Origin: Ailanthus altissimus
Taxonomy: Eukaryota; Streptophyta; Magnoliopsida; Sapindales; Simaroubaceae
DNA length: 64,000 bases
Direction of reading: 5' to 3'
Assembly: GCA_946807835.1 (NCBI GenBank)
Contig: OX327711.1
Span: forward strand, 15,783,501 to 15,847,500
Part shown: positions 11,598 to 24,764 of the stretch, one piece after another
How positions within the stretch are numbered: position 1 is the first letter of the stretch
Layout: every line of letters begins with the position of its first letter
Notes under the pieces: model-generated
Told to the model about the DNA's origin: nothing
The model's input: the letters and a program-made list of their open reading frames with translations, nothing else
Databases searched by the model: none
Translations under genes and position numbers: made by a program

Positions 11598-13341
11598 TGT
11601 GAGTGATTTTAAACATATGGTGCATGTATCTGAGTTTGTGTCTATCATACAAAATAACATATATATCACATACATATAAGCACAACGAATGAGCGGAATA
11701 CAAAATTACTCATGATAAATACTATTAAACTTTTACATGTTATCTCATAAATGTAAAATTCATCAAGATTGAAAAATAGTACATTGTCAAGCCTTTGGTA
11801 TTTGGTCGTACTAAAGTACCTGTCTTGAAGCAACTCATTCGCAATTCTAGTTCCTTAACTCTGTGGGCTTAGAGAAGTTAGAATAACAGTTTTTCCAGCA
11901 AATGATTCAACTCTTGAATCCTTGTTTTTACCTTATAGTATGAGTGACCAAAATGAAAGAGAAAAAAGAAGAGAATATTTTTACTCTCAACACTTGAGAG
12001 AATTTCCTAACCCTTAGCCTGTCAAATTCTCTCTACTATTCTCATTAATCCCTTAGCCAATTTTTTCACCTTACAATATTGAGCAACATATTACTATTTT
12101 ATTTTTTTAGTATTTTCTCTTTATTTTTTTCACTTAATGACACTCATTATTATGGTCAATGTTTGTCATTAGTAATTTACTTATCATTTTTTTTTCATTT
12201 TCTTACATAATGACATTCATTATAATGGTCAATGTTTGCCATTAATAATTTGTTTATCATTATTTGCAATAAACAAAATGAAAACAAATAAAATAAAAAA
12301 TGACTTGGATGAACTTAACCAAAATCTTGGCCAAAATGAAAAACTCTTTTTCATTTGCAAGTGACATTTAAGGCCTACCATTTATAAGTGCCACCCATTT
12401 ACTTTTATTATAACATTTAATCAATAGTAACTAAATGATTTAATCTTATTAAATTATAGTAGAAAGACATGCCAATTTAAATAAAAAATGAATTGTTTGA
12501 CTTCAATTAAATAATAATATATGATATTATTATTTTATTCGATAAACATTTTAATGAATAAAATAATAATATTATTTGTCTAACAAATAAGGGTATTTTG
12601 GTAATTTCTAAATCAAATAATAATTGGCCAACAATGTGCCATATATCAATATCTCATTGGTCAACAACTAATTGTTAACTAATTGATATACTTAACTCTT
12701 AAGTTTTGACACGTGCACGACCGGAGGGAGACTGAAGTAAATTTTCGGTTTGCTGGAATTTTCTGGATCGAACTATTCAATTCAATACACTGTCTTAGTG
12801 CATAATTTATATACTTTATATTGCGGGACTCTCTAGGTCCATTTTCGATTTGTCAAACATAACTATTCTGTAAGTCCATGATCGATGCCCCATGCACACA
12901 TCACAGATATTACAAATCAGTGCAGTATAACATACAAGTTGAGGTCATAGTACATACGTATAATCCTTTCGCCAATCATATCTTGAAAGAGCATGGATAT
13001 AGATCACTACCGTTAAATCCTTATGTGCTCATCCATGAACTTATCTCCAGACACACATATTAATAAACAATATATATAAATACTTTTACAATATTGTTTA
13101 ACCCTGTAGGAACTCTTTTCCTAAGTTTGTTGCTTATGACCATAAGACTTTCTAAGATACAGTATCTAAGCATCCAAATATATAACTCATCCATGTGAGC
13201 TGACGGATTTCATATCTGTACACACTGGACTCCATAAGCATCAGACCATACCCAACGACACTCAGCGGTCACACCATAAAAGGTCTGTGACATGCTTGGA
13301 ACCAAAGTATGATGGATCACTTATAAGTCCACCTTAGTACT

Positions 13342-16300
13342 TGTTGTCAGGGGATCTAATACATGTGGGTATATGTATGTGTTATTGTGCCTATTGCCTA
13401 AATACGTATCAAATACGAATTTAAATGCGCAGAAGCATAAAACATGCAATAAATACAATAAATAAGTATATTAATCACATTAATATATAAGTATGGTATT
13501 GAGAACTCACCTCAATGTGTAACGTTATACACGTAATTTTTCGGAGTCTGCATGGAGACCAACTCGCAGCAGTTCTAGTCACCAACACGGTGGGCTTGGT
13601 GAGCTAGAACAGCATCCCTATATCCAGCACAGGATTAACTCTTAATCCCTAAAATGGTCATGTGTGTGTTTATATCCTTTTCTCGAAAAGGATAAAAAAT
13701 TGAGAATTTGAAGCAATACACCATTACTTCAAATGGAATCATAGAGAAAAATGAAACAATTTCATTTTTTTCTAATTTTTTTTTCTCTTTTTTTTTTCTT
13801 CTTCTTCTTTTTTCTCTCGGCCAAAATGGCTACACACCCACACTTGCCCAATTTCTTTTCTCTTTCTCTCTCTTTCTTTATATATATATATATAAATAAT
13901 ATATAATATAATATTAATAGCAATATAATAATAATAATATAAAAATATAATAGGTGCCAACTATTTGACACTCAAATATAATAATAATAAATATAATATT
14001 ATATAATCAAATATAATATAATAATGAGAGAGAATGATTATTTAACAATAAAAAGTTACCAAATCTACCCTCTAGTGGATCCTACCAAATCCCACACTTG
14101 GGTAAACTCAACCAAGGGTCCTCAATACGTCACGTGTCATAATACAATTAGTAAATAATAATTATTAACTAATTATTATATTTAACACTTAAATACAGAC
14201 GCGTACGCATTCCCATTGTAGTGCTGAATATTACTGGATTAAATACTTTAATCTGGCATGCTGCCCTAGTGCACAACAAGTATACTCTATATCGTGGGAC
14301 TCCCTAGGTCCTACGCTTGATTCATCAAATAGAACTATTCTATAAGTCCGTGAGTAATGCCTCATGCACACGTCACAGATATACAAATCAGCGCGTTGAA
14401 CCATGCAAGTTGAGGTTACAACGCATATATATAGTCATTCCATCATGATATCATAGATGTGCGGGGATATAGATTATCACCGTCAAATCTCCTTGTGCTC
14501 ATCCATGTCTTATCTCTAGACTAATATCTCACTGAACAATATGTGTAACTCTTTTGCCATGTTGTTCTACCCTGGGGAAAACTCTTTCCCGGGATGATTG
14601 CTTATGGCCACAAGACTTTCTGAGATACAGTCTCGAAGCATCTGGATATCTAACTCCATATGGGGGCTGACGAATCCTATATCTATACACACCGAACTCC
14701 ATAAAGCATCGGACCATACCCAGCGACACTCAACGGTTACACCATGAAAGGTCTGTGACATACGTGGCACCAAAGTATGGTGGATCACTTACAAGCCCAC
14801 TGTGGCACTCAGGTCAAAGGACCACATATACTACTCAACTCGAAAGGACCCTCCGTTGACGACTTACATTGGGTGTCTATCAGAGGCCCTCGTGAGTTTG
14901 TCATATATCTAGTCATAACTGGATACCCATATGTCAATACGAGCTCCAAGCTTACGGTCAGTGATGCGATATTTCTAGATCATAAATTAAGTGCAAGTAT
15001 ACACTATCGTATGCAAGTAATAAAGAGACTAATTAGTCGGATGTCGAACCCACATGGATAGTTTCTTCTTTTTAAACCAATTACTAAAATTATATCTTCC
15101 TAATAATTATTCAGAAAAATAAAAATTCAAGAATGAATGTAGAAAATATAAAAGTAAAAATATAATGCAATGAGATTTAAAGATAGCAATGTAGAGAAAA
15201 CCTAGGATTAATATTATCCCTCAATATGCTTTTTAATGATTAATCCTCTAATATTTAACTCACTTAATCTTTATTATTGATCAAGACACTAATGTATTCA
15301 CAAGCCTCTTCCAAGGTCATGCAAGTATACCCTAATTTACCAAATACCTATATTCCTATGGTACTTGTAATAAATTAAGATTCATTAAGATTAGGTCTTA
15401 TTGATCATACATGCCAATTAGGTATATTCCTATCCTAAGTTGAAACTTGCATATACAACATTGAATGTTATTCTACAATCATGCATCAAATTACCTAGGT
15501 CTAAATATATTGATTCCTCTTCCGAGTTTATCAAAATATTACCAATTCATTCACCATATATTGGCCAGATATATTGAAGCATTAAACACAAGTAATTTAA
15601 ATAATAAATGACTAAGTTTATTAAATACTAAAAAATATGACAATTTAAGCGCACATATTGAGTTCAAATATTAACCCTAGAAAATAAGTTAGCTCATGGC
15701 TACAAGAGAACAACAGTAAAAATAATTATAAATCATGATACAATTATTAGCAAACCGATATAGACGTTGAATTGCTCTTAATTGCGCTGCCTAGGAACTC
15801 TTGATGCCGAAGAACATCTTGTATCTCTCTCTAAAGTTGCTTTAATTAAGCTCCTATTGCTCTCCAAGACTTGTGCTCTGTATTCTTGGTGCTCTTGGGT
15901 CGTCTTGGATTGATTCTTGAAGGCTGGGAACGAGTGGCTTTATATAGGGATTGATATAAGCTTGAAAATCTCAATTCTCGTCGGACTAGGACTCGCACTA
16001 CCACTGGCGCGCTATGCGTCTGTCGCTGGGGCAACGCGTGAAAAAGCTATTACCGCTGGAGCGGTGGGATCGTGGCGCTGGGGCGCTGCATGAAAACGGC
16101 TTCACCGCTGGCGCGGTATGTTGATAGCGCTGGGGCTCTGGAACGTCGCTGGCGCGGTGACTCTTCGGCTCTGGAGCGCCATACGCGACTTAAACAGGTC
16201 GTTTTTCTAATTTCGATCACTATTCCAACGCTGGGGCGATATTCTTATGGCGCGGGGGCGCTGGACTCAAATTTTGGAAACTTTGCATTTTAGTCCCTGT

Positions 16301-16930
16301 TTTTGCTCCTTTTGCATTCTTTCTTTAAATTTCGTTCAAGTCTCTATAATTAACAATAATGCACATAAATAGCCATCTATTCTCATAAAATCATAAAATA
16401 TCAATAATAAAAACATGAGAAAATATATGACAAATTTGCCCTTATCAGTCAGCTAGAAACGACTATCTATACCCAATAGGTACAAAATATGCTGATCTAT
16501 ATAAAAGGTATCCACCGACAGACCCGCATTGGCAGAACTAGATCAGGGATAATTATTTGAGAACATACTTGCATAATTAGCATTTCCTCCACTTGATTGT
16601 AACTCTTGCAAATATGCAGTTACTAGTATATTCTCAGGTCTATGTCCCATTACAAACAAGGTTCCAACTCTTGGATCTGCTAAGTATTATAACCAGCTAA
16701 CACTTAAATGTGTTAACATTTAGCATTTATATCTCTCAACGTGGCTAACTATGAACCCTTATCTAAACTTCTTTAGATCTGATCTGAACTCCTTCAGATT
16801 ATACAATGTCTGTAACGTTACATCCATAATACCATATAAATGGGTATTAGCGACATAATAAAAATGTACACTTGTATAAATACACAAGTATATATACATT
16901 CAAAGATGGCACGTAAGCACTGACTCTAAA
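13342..16930 (-). mobile_element. Solo LTR A2 (copia family A) nested in A1, itself split by B1
   Basis: A2 starts TGTTGTCAGG at 13342 and ends at 16930 with the family's final CA eroded. It is flanked by GTACT (13337-13341) and ATACT (16931-16935). The proof of nesting is that A1 sequence breaks at CACCTTAGTACT and resumes at ACTCAGGTCAAAGG after 16930, a phrase continuous in A2 itself near 14805-14820. Without the B1 insertion it is about 2.1 kb. It includes a pyrimidine-rich tract at 13760-13880, whose minus-strand frames read as lysine-rich low-complexity peptides and should not be called genes. Confidence 0.75.
14962..16447. mobile_element. Solo LTR B1 nested in A2
   Basis: This 1,486-bp LTR starts TGATGCGATA, ends CCCTTATCA, and is flanked by a perfect duplication GTCAG (14957-14961 and 16448-16452). 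It carries a GC-rich island at about 15990-16265 with repeats of GCTGGnGCGnT. A second copy, with similar ends and length, is at 53003-56693. Phrases such as TGTATTCACAAGCCT (near 15293) are shared between them. Lineage is uncertain, probably Ty3/gypsy. No internal region remains. Confidence 0.85.
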
Positions 16931-17553
16931 ATACTCAGGTCAAAGGACCACGTATACTACTCAACTCGAGATAACATTTCATTGACGGCTTTATGGGATG
17001 TCTATTGAGGTCCTCGTTGAGTCTATTCAGTATTCAGTCCTCACTGAACACCTGTATGCTATATGAACTTCCAATAAGCCCATGGTTAGCTAAGAACAAC
17101 CATCTAGACCATCTAAGTATAGTATACACTGGTCTATGAAAAATGATTCCACCGTTAAACCTACAACGGTGAATTAAGACCAGGAAGATATAATTTGATA
17201 ATAAACTTATATAATAATATTTCTTAGCATCTATTGCAACTATGTTATTTCTAATGTATTCTCATGTCTTTGTACCGTCACAGACAAGATTCTAACTCTT
17301 AGACTTCACTAATCAATATAACATGCTAACTCTTTAGCATTTATAGTTTTCAGTGATACTAACTCTTAGAATTGATCTAAACTTCTTTAGATCAAATCTG
17401 AACTCCTTTAGATCATATAATGTCTGTAGCGTCATAAGCATTGAACCATTTAATAATAGTAATTAGCTATTTAACAAATAATGTACAGTATAAATATTAT
17501 AAAATAAAATATTCATACAACAGTGGGATAGCACGTAAGCACAAATTCTAACA

Positions 17554-17594
17554 GAATTTACTTGTTCAAGACGTTGACAGAGTTGTTTTGTGCA
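17554..17594 (+). pseudogene. Coding-like remnant, piece 2 of 3
   Basis: A 41-bp island between LTR A1 and the copia element at 17595. It reads LLVQDVDRVV in plus frame and continues after the element at 23446. Its last five bases (GTGCA, 17590-17594) are the element's target-site duplication. Confidence 0.4.
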
Positions 17595-18440
17595 TGTTGG
17601 CCTAGACGACTTTGAAGATTTTAATGATTCCAAACAATAGAGAAAAACAGCATTTATGCACTAAAGTGCAAACTTTTAAAAGTTATAAAAAATGGACCAA
17701 AATGTAAATGTTTCAAAACTTTAGTCACTGTAGCGAGTATTGTAGTAAAGTCCTAAGCAACGACACTGTTTCATAACGGTTAAATTAATGTGCAACGGCT
17801 GTAACAGTCAAATCATTGTAACTAAACTGTAGCAACGGCCAGGATACCATAGCAACGGCAAAAAACGACTAGTTTCTTTATCTTTATAAGTACAAACTTC
17901 ATTCAAGCCAACAATAACAAGTGAAGCACTATTCCATAACGGTTAAATTAATGTGCAATCACTGTAACGATCAAATCATTGTAGATAAACTGCAACAACG
18001 GGTAGGATATTATAGCAACGACAAAAAACGACTAGTTTCTTTATCTCCATAAATACAAGCCTCATTTAAGCCAACATATTGGGAGGGTTTGATTAGTACT
18101 TGAAAAACTGATCTGGGTTTAATTAGCACATGAAAAACTAATTAGGGTTTGATTGATGCTTAAAAAGCCAATTTGTAAAGGTTTGATTAATACTTGAGAA
18201 TTTAATCAATGAGTCTTGAAAGATAAACCGAATTAGCAAAATCCTCAAGCATTGTTAGCTCCAAGGCGTAAACGTAAGTCGAGATAAGCTACGAAACATG
18301 TAAACATCTGGTGTTAGCTTTCTCTTTTCCTACAATTTTATTTCCTACAATTTTATGCTTTATTTATTTTTTATTAGTAATTGGATAAATTGTTAAATAC
18401 CCAATGTATCTCCACTTGTGTTACCTATCTATAATTTTCA
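17595..18440 (+). repeat. 5' LTR of element C
   Basis: This 846-bp LTR matches 22618-23440 along its whole length, for example the shared phrase GACGACTTTGAAGATTTT near each start. It ends in CA three bases before the primer-binding site. Confidence 0.85.
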
Positions 18441-18442
18441 AT

Positions 18443-18455
18443 TGGTATCAAAGCC
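18443..18455 (+). other. Primer-binding site of element C
   Basis: It reads TGGTATCAAAGCC, one substitution from the tRNA-iMet primer-binding consensus, immediately inside the 5' LTR. Confidence 0.8.
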
Positions 18456-18494
18456 TCGTACTCTAAAAATGACTTAACCATCTTAAAGTGATCC

Positions 18495-21400
18495 ATGACA
18501 ACCAATAGTAGACCTAGTATATATGAAGGCCAATTGTCACGCCCCAGACCCAAAAGATCTAAAACATGATATAACTTACACTCATTCAATAATGTGCACT
18601 AATAATTAATATTGCATAAAATTTCAAACTTGAATTCAACATAGGAATCCTTATCAAGTTGCTAGTAAGTTCAATACAAAATCAACCCATGACCATACTT
18701 GGTGAAACATAAACCAAATACAACCACACCTAATAAAATAACACATAAGTATTTATTCAATAGGGACAAATCAAATATCTTAAATTATATGTCCACAAAT
18801 AAAACACTTAGCAACCTAGCAACTTAGGGAACCCAAGGGACAGCAGAAGCCTTGCCAAATTCGTTAAGCACACATGTACCTTATTTACCTGAAATCACTA
18901 TAAACTATAATGAGTATAAAACTCATTAAGCATATTAGTTTTTCATATATCAAAATACAAATACATATATATACACAATGCATATGTATGATATGTTGTG
19001 ATAAATCAAAATTATAATCTTATCAAATCACATGTCAGGAAAGCGCTTACACATTCTTTCAAAACATGTAATAGGAATACCATCACTCAACTACTACTTA
19101 GTAGGACTTTTATATCACATATCACATAATGAGCCAAATGTCAGTCATAGGTGATATACCGTATGAGAGTAATAGCACAAGTGAGGTTTAAATTACACAT
19201 ATATAATGCTCATGTCCGAAGGTAAGAGCCAAACTCTCACCCTGATCATCAGTGAGTCCTCTCACATACACCAATACGCCACCACACAAATGTGATAACT
19301 CACTCTTTCTTTAGGTACCAATAGGATCTTCCCTACATACGGAACATATAACACATACCAATCCAGAAGGAAAGGCCACACATAAAGGCTCTACAAATCA
19401 CATAAGGTGCCTACTAAGTAAATAGTGAGTTCAAACATCCTTAAAACACAAAACGTACCTCATGGACATTTTCCACTTCAAAAGTTTTTTTGTTAAACAC
19501 ATTTTATTTTGAAAGCTCACTTTCATAAACACATGTATGTCCTTTCTCAATGTCAGTGCTCACATTCGTAAACATATATCTTTCATATTTTATATCAAAA
19601 TATACTTTGACATAACATAAACATATTACAAGGGATATTCACAAATTCATGCATAAACAATTATTATGTTTATTGTGATTTCAGTAAAAGTCTAGTATAC
19701 TTACCTCTTAGCACTTTCAATTACAAGGTTTAATTTTCCTTAACCTATCAATAGAGATTAATCCTTTCATAAGTCTCACCATTCACCCAAAACACTTTAA
19801 ATAGCTTACAAAATTACACATATTTCACTTAACACATCGAATTAGTCTAATGAATTGGTTTCTCAAAATCTGTCATTCTAACCACTTACATTTAACAAAT
19901 TGTTCTTATACATAAAATGATGTCCAATTACTATATCATTATTTACTCATATATCATTCTTATATATAAATATTATACCATAATGCCTACACAATCTATT
20001 TCATAAACACTATCAAATCCAAAATATTATCTTGACAGGATCAAGATATTTACTGAACAGTATTCAGTCTCCCAATTTTATAAAATCATATACTAACTAA
20101 AAAATTATAAAACTACCGCATAATTATTTTTAACACATATCTCAATTCATGAAAAAAAAAATTACTTCAAAATCCCTTCCAAAAGTATTCAAAATTATTT
20201 TATTCCATAGCTTTAAAAATCTGTTAATCAAATACTGCAATGAGTTGATATAGTTTAGAAAATTATAACAATTTAATCACATTGATCTAAATTTTCAATT
20301 TTGAATATATCATATTAGACATATAAATTTATCATATTTCAGATATTTATAATTTTTAAAGATCATTCAGCATATCAAAAATTATGTTTCACTGTATCAT
20401 ACTGTTAACACAGAAAATTTCTAAAATTTTAGGGTTATTTTGGTAAATTCACTATAAATTCAATTTCTGAAATTTTCAATCGATTCAAAGTCTCAAATAA
20501 TTCTAGACATGTCTAATTTCATATTCGCAAAACCCAAAACCAGAATCAAGGTACAAATATTTATAAAAGTTACAGATCAAGAGACTATCAAGTAGAAATT
20601 TTGCAATTCATCATGATATATTAAGTTATCTACACAATCATCATCAATTCTCAATATATCTTACAAAATTCATATCAAATCTCCAATTTTTCATATTTTC
20701 AGAAATTAAAACTTAAAGGAATTAACTTAATTAACACCAAGAGACTAAAAAAGGGTTATAATATACCTCTAAAAGCTTAAATTTCAAATTTCTTCTTCTT
20801 TTTCTTCTTCCCCTTCCCTTTCTCTCTTTTCTCACTCTAAAAGAGGTGATTTGACCAAAATGAGTGAATGAGGGTTACAAATATGTATTTTTATACTAAT
20901 AAGCTAATTTTTAATATTTACGAATTAGCCTCCAAAATTTTCAAAGTATTATAATTTAGTCCCTAAAATAAATCTAAAGTCTTGCAAATAAACCCAATAC
21001 TAATAGTAGGTCCTTAGTCTATACTAACAGTACTAATAACAATACATAAATCAAGTACCACCCACAGACAAATAAAATAAGAATATTATATATATATAAA
21101 TATTTATTCTTACCGGTTATGGATAAGTGGTTACTACACCAATCCACTACTGAACCTCCGTTCTATGACGAAAATAACTATAACTATTGAAAAATTAAGA
21201 TTATTTGCAAATTTTCACTTATGATATTTAAATTATTATTTAAAATGGTCCTCGTATACCTATGAAAAAGAATAAAAAAGGCAAGCTTATTTTTAAACTT
21301 GAAAATGAATGGAATAAATGAGATTTTAGAAATGCTTCTTTACATGCAAAAGTCATGAACTATTTATTTGTGCAATAAATAAAGATGTGTTCAGTAAAAT

Positions 21401-22093
21401 TTTCTATTATAATTTCGCATATATAATTTGGCATGCATTAGAAGCGCTATATAAGAAAATTGTAAATAAGAAGAAAGCATTGATGGCATCAACTTCAACA
21501 TGGGATGATTATTCGTCAAAAGATGATAAAGGAGAAATAATAAATCTTACACTTATGACTATCAACAATGACAAATCCAATAGTGAGGTAAGTGATGATG
21601 AACCTTCTATTGAAAATCTTTATTTACAACTTATTGAAGAAACAAAAATTAAGAAAAAGAAATTATTACAAAAAGAAATTAAAATTTTAAAACTAGAAAA
21701 AGATGAGTTACAAAAAGACAAGTAAATTTTGAAAGTGAATTGAATAAAGAATAGAATTTATTGCAAGAAGAAATTAAATGTCTAAAACTACATATTGATG
21801 GGTTACAAAAGGATAATAGAATTTTAAATGATGAAAAAGAAAATCTTATTAGAAAAAGCTTGAATGAAATTATTTTAAAATTTACTAATAGGAAAAACAA
21901 TTTAGAAGAGATAGGTTGTGCTAAAACATGTATTTTTTTTTATAAAGGTAATTTAAGATATCAACCACTTTTAAAACAAAAGTTTTTAAATCCTCATTTA
22001 AATATAATCTTTATTAACTTTGTCATTATTATAATAAAATTGTACATAAATTTTAATTGTTCTATTAAAAAATTTGAAGGAAAACAAATTTGA
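18495..22093 (+). pseudogene. Broken copia gag of element C, split by solo LTR D
   Basis: The frame starts at ATG 18495 (MTTNSRPSIYEGQ) and is cut by solo LTR D. It resumes at 21144 with STTEPPFYDENNYNY, then GPRIPMKKNKKGKL near 21250 and KLENEW. After a frameshift a basic, Glu/Lys-rich coiled-coil tail follows (21387-22093) that includes MASTSTWDDYSSKDD. This order matches Gag of plant Ty1/copia elements. Several stops and shifts make it non-functional. The CCHC knuckle is not seen. Confidence 0.7.
18535..21138 (-). mobile_element. Solo LTR D (gypsy-like) inserted in gag of element C
   Basis: The 2,604-bp unit starts TGTCACGCCCC, ends GTTACTACA, and is flanked by a perfect duplication CCAAT (18530-18534 and 21139-21143). 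Removing it with one duplication restores the gag frame across the junction. A pyrimidine tract at about 20785-20840 resembles one in the gypsy LTR at the right edge of the window, suggesting a related lineage and minus orientation. No internal domain remains. Confidence 0.88.
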
Positions 22094-22617
22094 GTTTCAA
22101 AAGGAACAATTGTTAATATTGGATGGCCCAAGAAATATTAGATATCAAAATATATAATTTAAATTTATTTTGTAGGTATCAACATTAAAATATGTAAGAG
22201 ATATTTAGCATAAATAAATTTGTCTTTAATCTTTATGAAAATTTGTTGTTTTAATCACATCATACCTTGATTCATGTATTGAAAAGAAATTTTTTTATGT
22301 GTGATACACCTGGGAAGCATTGTAGAAATTACTTTACAATATGTGAATTTATATTTTAGATTTTGATGATTTATTCTTTATATGAGTATAATTATATCAT
22401 TAGTTTTTTATGATGCCAAAGGAGGAGAAATATGTGCATGCAATTTAGTTTATGATTTATTCTTAAACTGTTTAACACATGCACTTGTATTTTAGCAAAT
22501 TAAGAAAAAAATTTGGTGAAAATATAAATGTAGAATGAACACAAATTGAGGGGAAGACATACTTTTCAAATAGAAGATATTGTCTATATTATTTGTCATC
22601 ATAAAAAATGAGGAGAT

Positions 22618-23440
22618 TTTTAACCTGGACGACTTTGAAGATTTTGATGATTCCAAACAATAGAGAAAAATAATATTTATAGACTAAAGTGCAAAATTTT
22701 AAAAGTTATAGAAAATTTACTAAAATGTAAGTGTTTCAAAACTTTGGTACCTATAGTGAGTACTGTAGTAAAAGTCCTGTAGCAACGGCATTGTTCTATA
22801 ACGGTTAAATTATTGTACAACAGCTAGTTACTATGTTAACGGTTGTAACGGTTAAATCATTATAATTGAACTGTAACAACGACGAAAAACGATTAGTTTT
22901 TTCATTTCTATAAATAAAAACCTCGTTCAAACTTAACAATAATAAGTGAAGTATTTTATAATTTTCATATCATTTAAAAGAAAAGAAATATTTATATTTG
23001 TGTTAAATTTTTTATATATACTCTTTAAGAGTATAAATTATAAGGATTTAATTGAACTCAAAATTAATCTTTATAAGAGTTTAGTTGGTATCCGATAAAG
23101 TCAACATACTGTGAGGGTGTGATTAATATCTAAAAAATTAATTAGAATTTGATTAGTACTTATAAAAGTAAATTTGTAAAAATTTAATTAACACTTAAAA
23201 AATTAATCAAAGTGTCTTAAAAAATAAATTAAATTAATTAAATCCTCAAACACAATTAACTTTAAGACATGAATATAAGTCGAAATAAGGACGAATTACA
23301 TAAATATTTTGTATTAACTTTCTCTTTTCTATTATTTTATTTATTACAATTACTTATACTTTATTTTTTTATTATTAGTAATTAGATAAATTATTAAATA
23401 CTCAAATTATCTCACTTGTGTTGCCTACCTAAACTTTTCG
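22618..23440 (+). repeat. 3' LTR of element C
   Basis: This 823-bp LTR has its starting TG eroded to TT and its terminal CA to CG. The GTGCA duplication immediately follows. Confidence 0.83.
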
Positions 23441-23445
23441 GTGCA

Positions 23446-23616
23446 GGACGATGGTGAAACAGATTGAAAACCACAATGAGTTGTTGGTTCACCGAATCAA
23501 GAGTAGCTAATGGGCATTACTTGCATGACAAAAGTGAGTTGCTTGCTCAAGTGTAGATGCTGGAAGAGAGCATGGGCGGTAGAGACCGGAAGCCATTATC
23601 CGGCAAAGATGGTAAA
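23446..23616 (+). pseudogene. Coding-like remnant, piece 3 of 3 (coiled-coil protein fragment, origin unknown)
   Basis: Continuing from piece 2 through one GTGCA copy, the plus strand reads MVKQIENHNELLVHRIKSS. After a one-base shift it reads ANGHYLHDKSELLAQV, then after a stop MLEESMGGRDRKPLSGKDG. The charged heptad-like pattern suggests a coiled coil. I do not recognise the family. It may be a host exon or part of an older transposon. Its value is that two independent retrotransposons landed 41 bp apart within it. Confidence 0.45.
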
Positions 23617-24764
23617 TAAATATAAAAACAGTTAAGAAAAAAAGGAAAAAAAATAAAGAAAATCAAATAATTATTCATCGGAGAGAAAACTGAAAGTCAC
23701 ACTCTTGGGTAGAAATGGAGAAAAACAAAAGTGTGGGTGATTTTTTCTTTACAAAGAAGAGAGAAAAGTGGGGTGTTATTTTGAATCCTGTTAAAGTAAG
23801 CCCTTAAATTATAAGACAAGTAATTTTACCATATAAAGAATTTCCAATAATTAATTAATAAAAATGATTGATTTATATGCTAAGTTCACCTTTTTGTTTT
23901 AGGGTAAAATCACATTATTACTGTATTAAACTTATAAACATTTTTGCTTCAAATTACTATTTTCCTTGTATTTTTTTTTCCCAAAATGAGATCAAACGTA
24001 AGACTATCATCATTTTATCATGAAAAATATACAAACATTCAAAAATTAATTATTGTGATTAACTGAATTATCAATGTTAAAAGAAAACAAGTTAACGGAG
24101 CAGTTATTTATTATATATATAAATATGTATTGTTATTAAAAACTTGAGAAAAAATTAATATTTTTTTTAGATTTAATATTAAAAAATTTTGAAAAAAATT
24201 TAAGGATTTTGAAGCTAAGAAAAAGTGTGAGATGATCTGCAGTTCTAATTATCGATTTTTTTTAAATGTTAAATAGAGGAAGACATCTCTGGTATCTAAG
24301 AATTAAATACCATCTCAATATGAATATATAGTTTGACTTAAGAACTGGATCTCAACAAATAATACAATAAAAGCATGCAGGTTAAGAACCCATTTAGTAT
24401 GGGATTTAGGAATGGAGCTTATGTCAATATATCTTTTTTTTTTTAAATATAATTTTTAAGAAAAAATTATTTGTTGCTGGATGTCAATGACACTTTTCCA
24501 CAAAAATTGTATAATTATTTTGAAAAACAAATTTTATAATTATATTATAAGAGAAATAAAGAAAATTTTGTAAAATAAAATACGGATAATTTTAATAATT
24601 TATTGTTTTTTGGAACAAGCTCCATACCTCTATTTAGAGAAGAAATTTTTTTAATATTTTTAAAGTACATATAAAATAACATTTAATTTTTTTAATTTTT
24701 TTTTATCATATTAAATGAACACTAAAATATATTGGTGTTAAAAAAGTATGGTTATGTTTGTTTG
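23617..24764. other. AT-rich intergenic DNA
   Basis: I see no gene or clear repeat boundary. The pair GGAATGGAGCTTATG (24412) and AACAAGCTCCATACC (24616) is a loose inverted match that might mark an eroded MITE, but no duplication could be assigned. Confidence 0.45.

Larger units (their letters stand above)
11598..17553 (-). mobile_element. Solo LTR A1 (copia family A), interrupted by nested LTR A2
   Basis: The outermost level of a three-deep nest. A1 covers 11598-13341 and 16931-17553, about 2.37 kb of LTR. It starts TGTGAG, ends CTAACA, and is flanked by GACTT (11593-11597) and GAATT (17554-17558), a 4-of-5 match. Its right end, GCACGTAAGCACAAATTCTAACA, is shared by all family A copies here (near 16930, 48665, 55497 and 58906). 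Orientation is minus, inferred from the family A element whose pol is on minus. No interior or second LTR is present, so LTR-LTR recombination removed the rest. Confidence 0.72.
17595..23440 (+). mobile_element. Ty1/copia-type element C (plus strand), decayed, with an internal solo LTR insertion
   Basis: LTRs are at 17595-18440 (starts TGTTGGCC, ends TTTTCA) and 22618-23440. The element is flanked by a perfect duplication GTGCA (17590-17594 and 23441-23445). A primer-binding site TGGTATCAAAGCC (one base from the tRNA-iMet consensus) begins at 18443, three bases after the 5' LTR. A purine tract (AAAAAATGAGGAGA) precedes the 3' LTR. The interior keeps only a broken gag, itself split by solo LTR D at 18535-21138. 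No RT or integrase remains. Without D the element is about 3.2 kb, so pol was already deleted. Confidence 0.88.

Noticed and set aside
13762..13971. Lysine-rich minus-strand frames
   Set aside because: Also a pyrimidine tract, here inside solo LTR A2.
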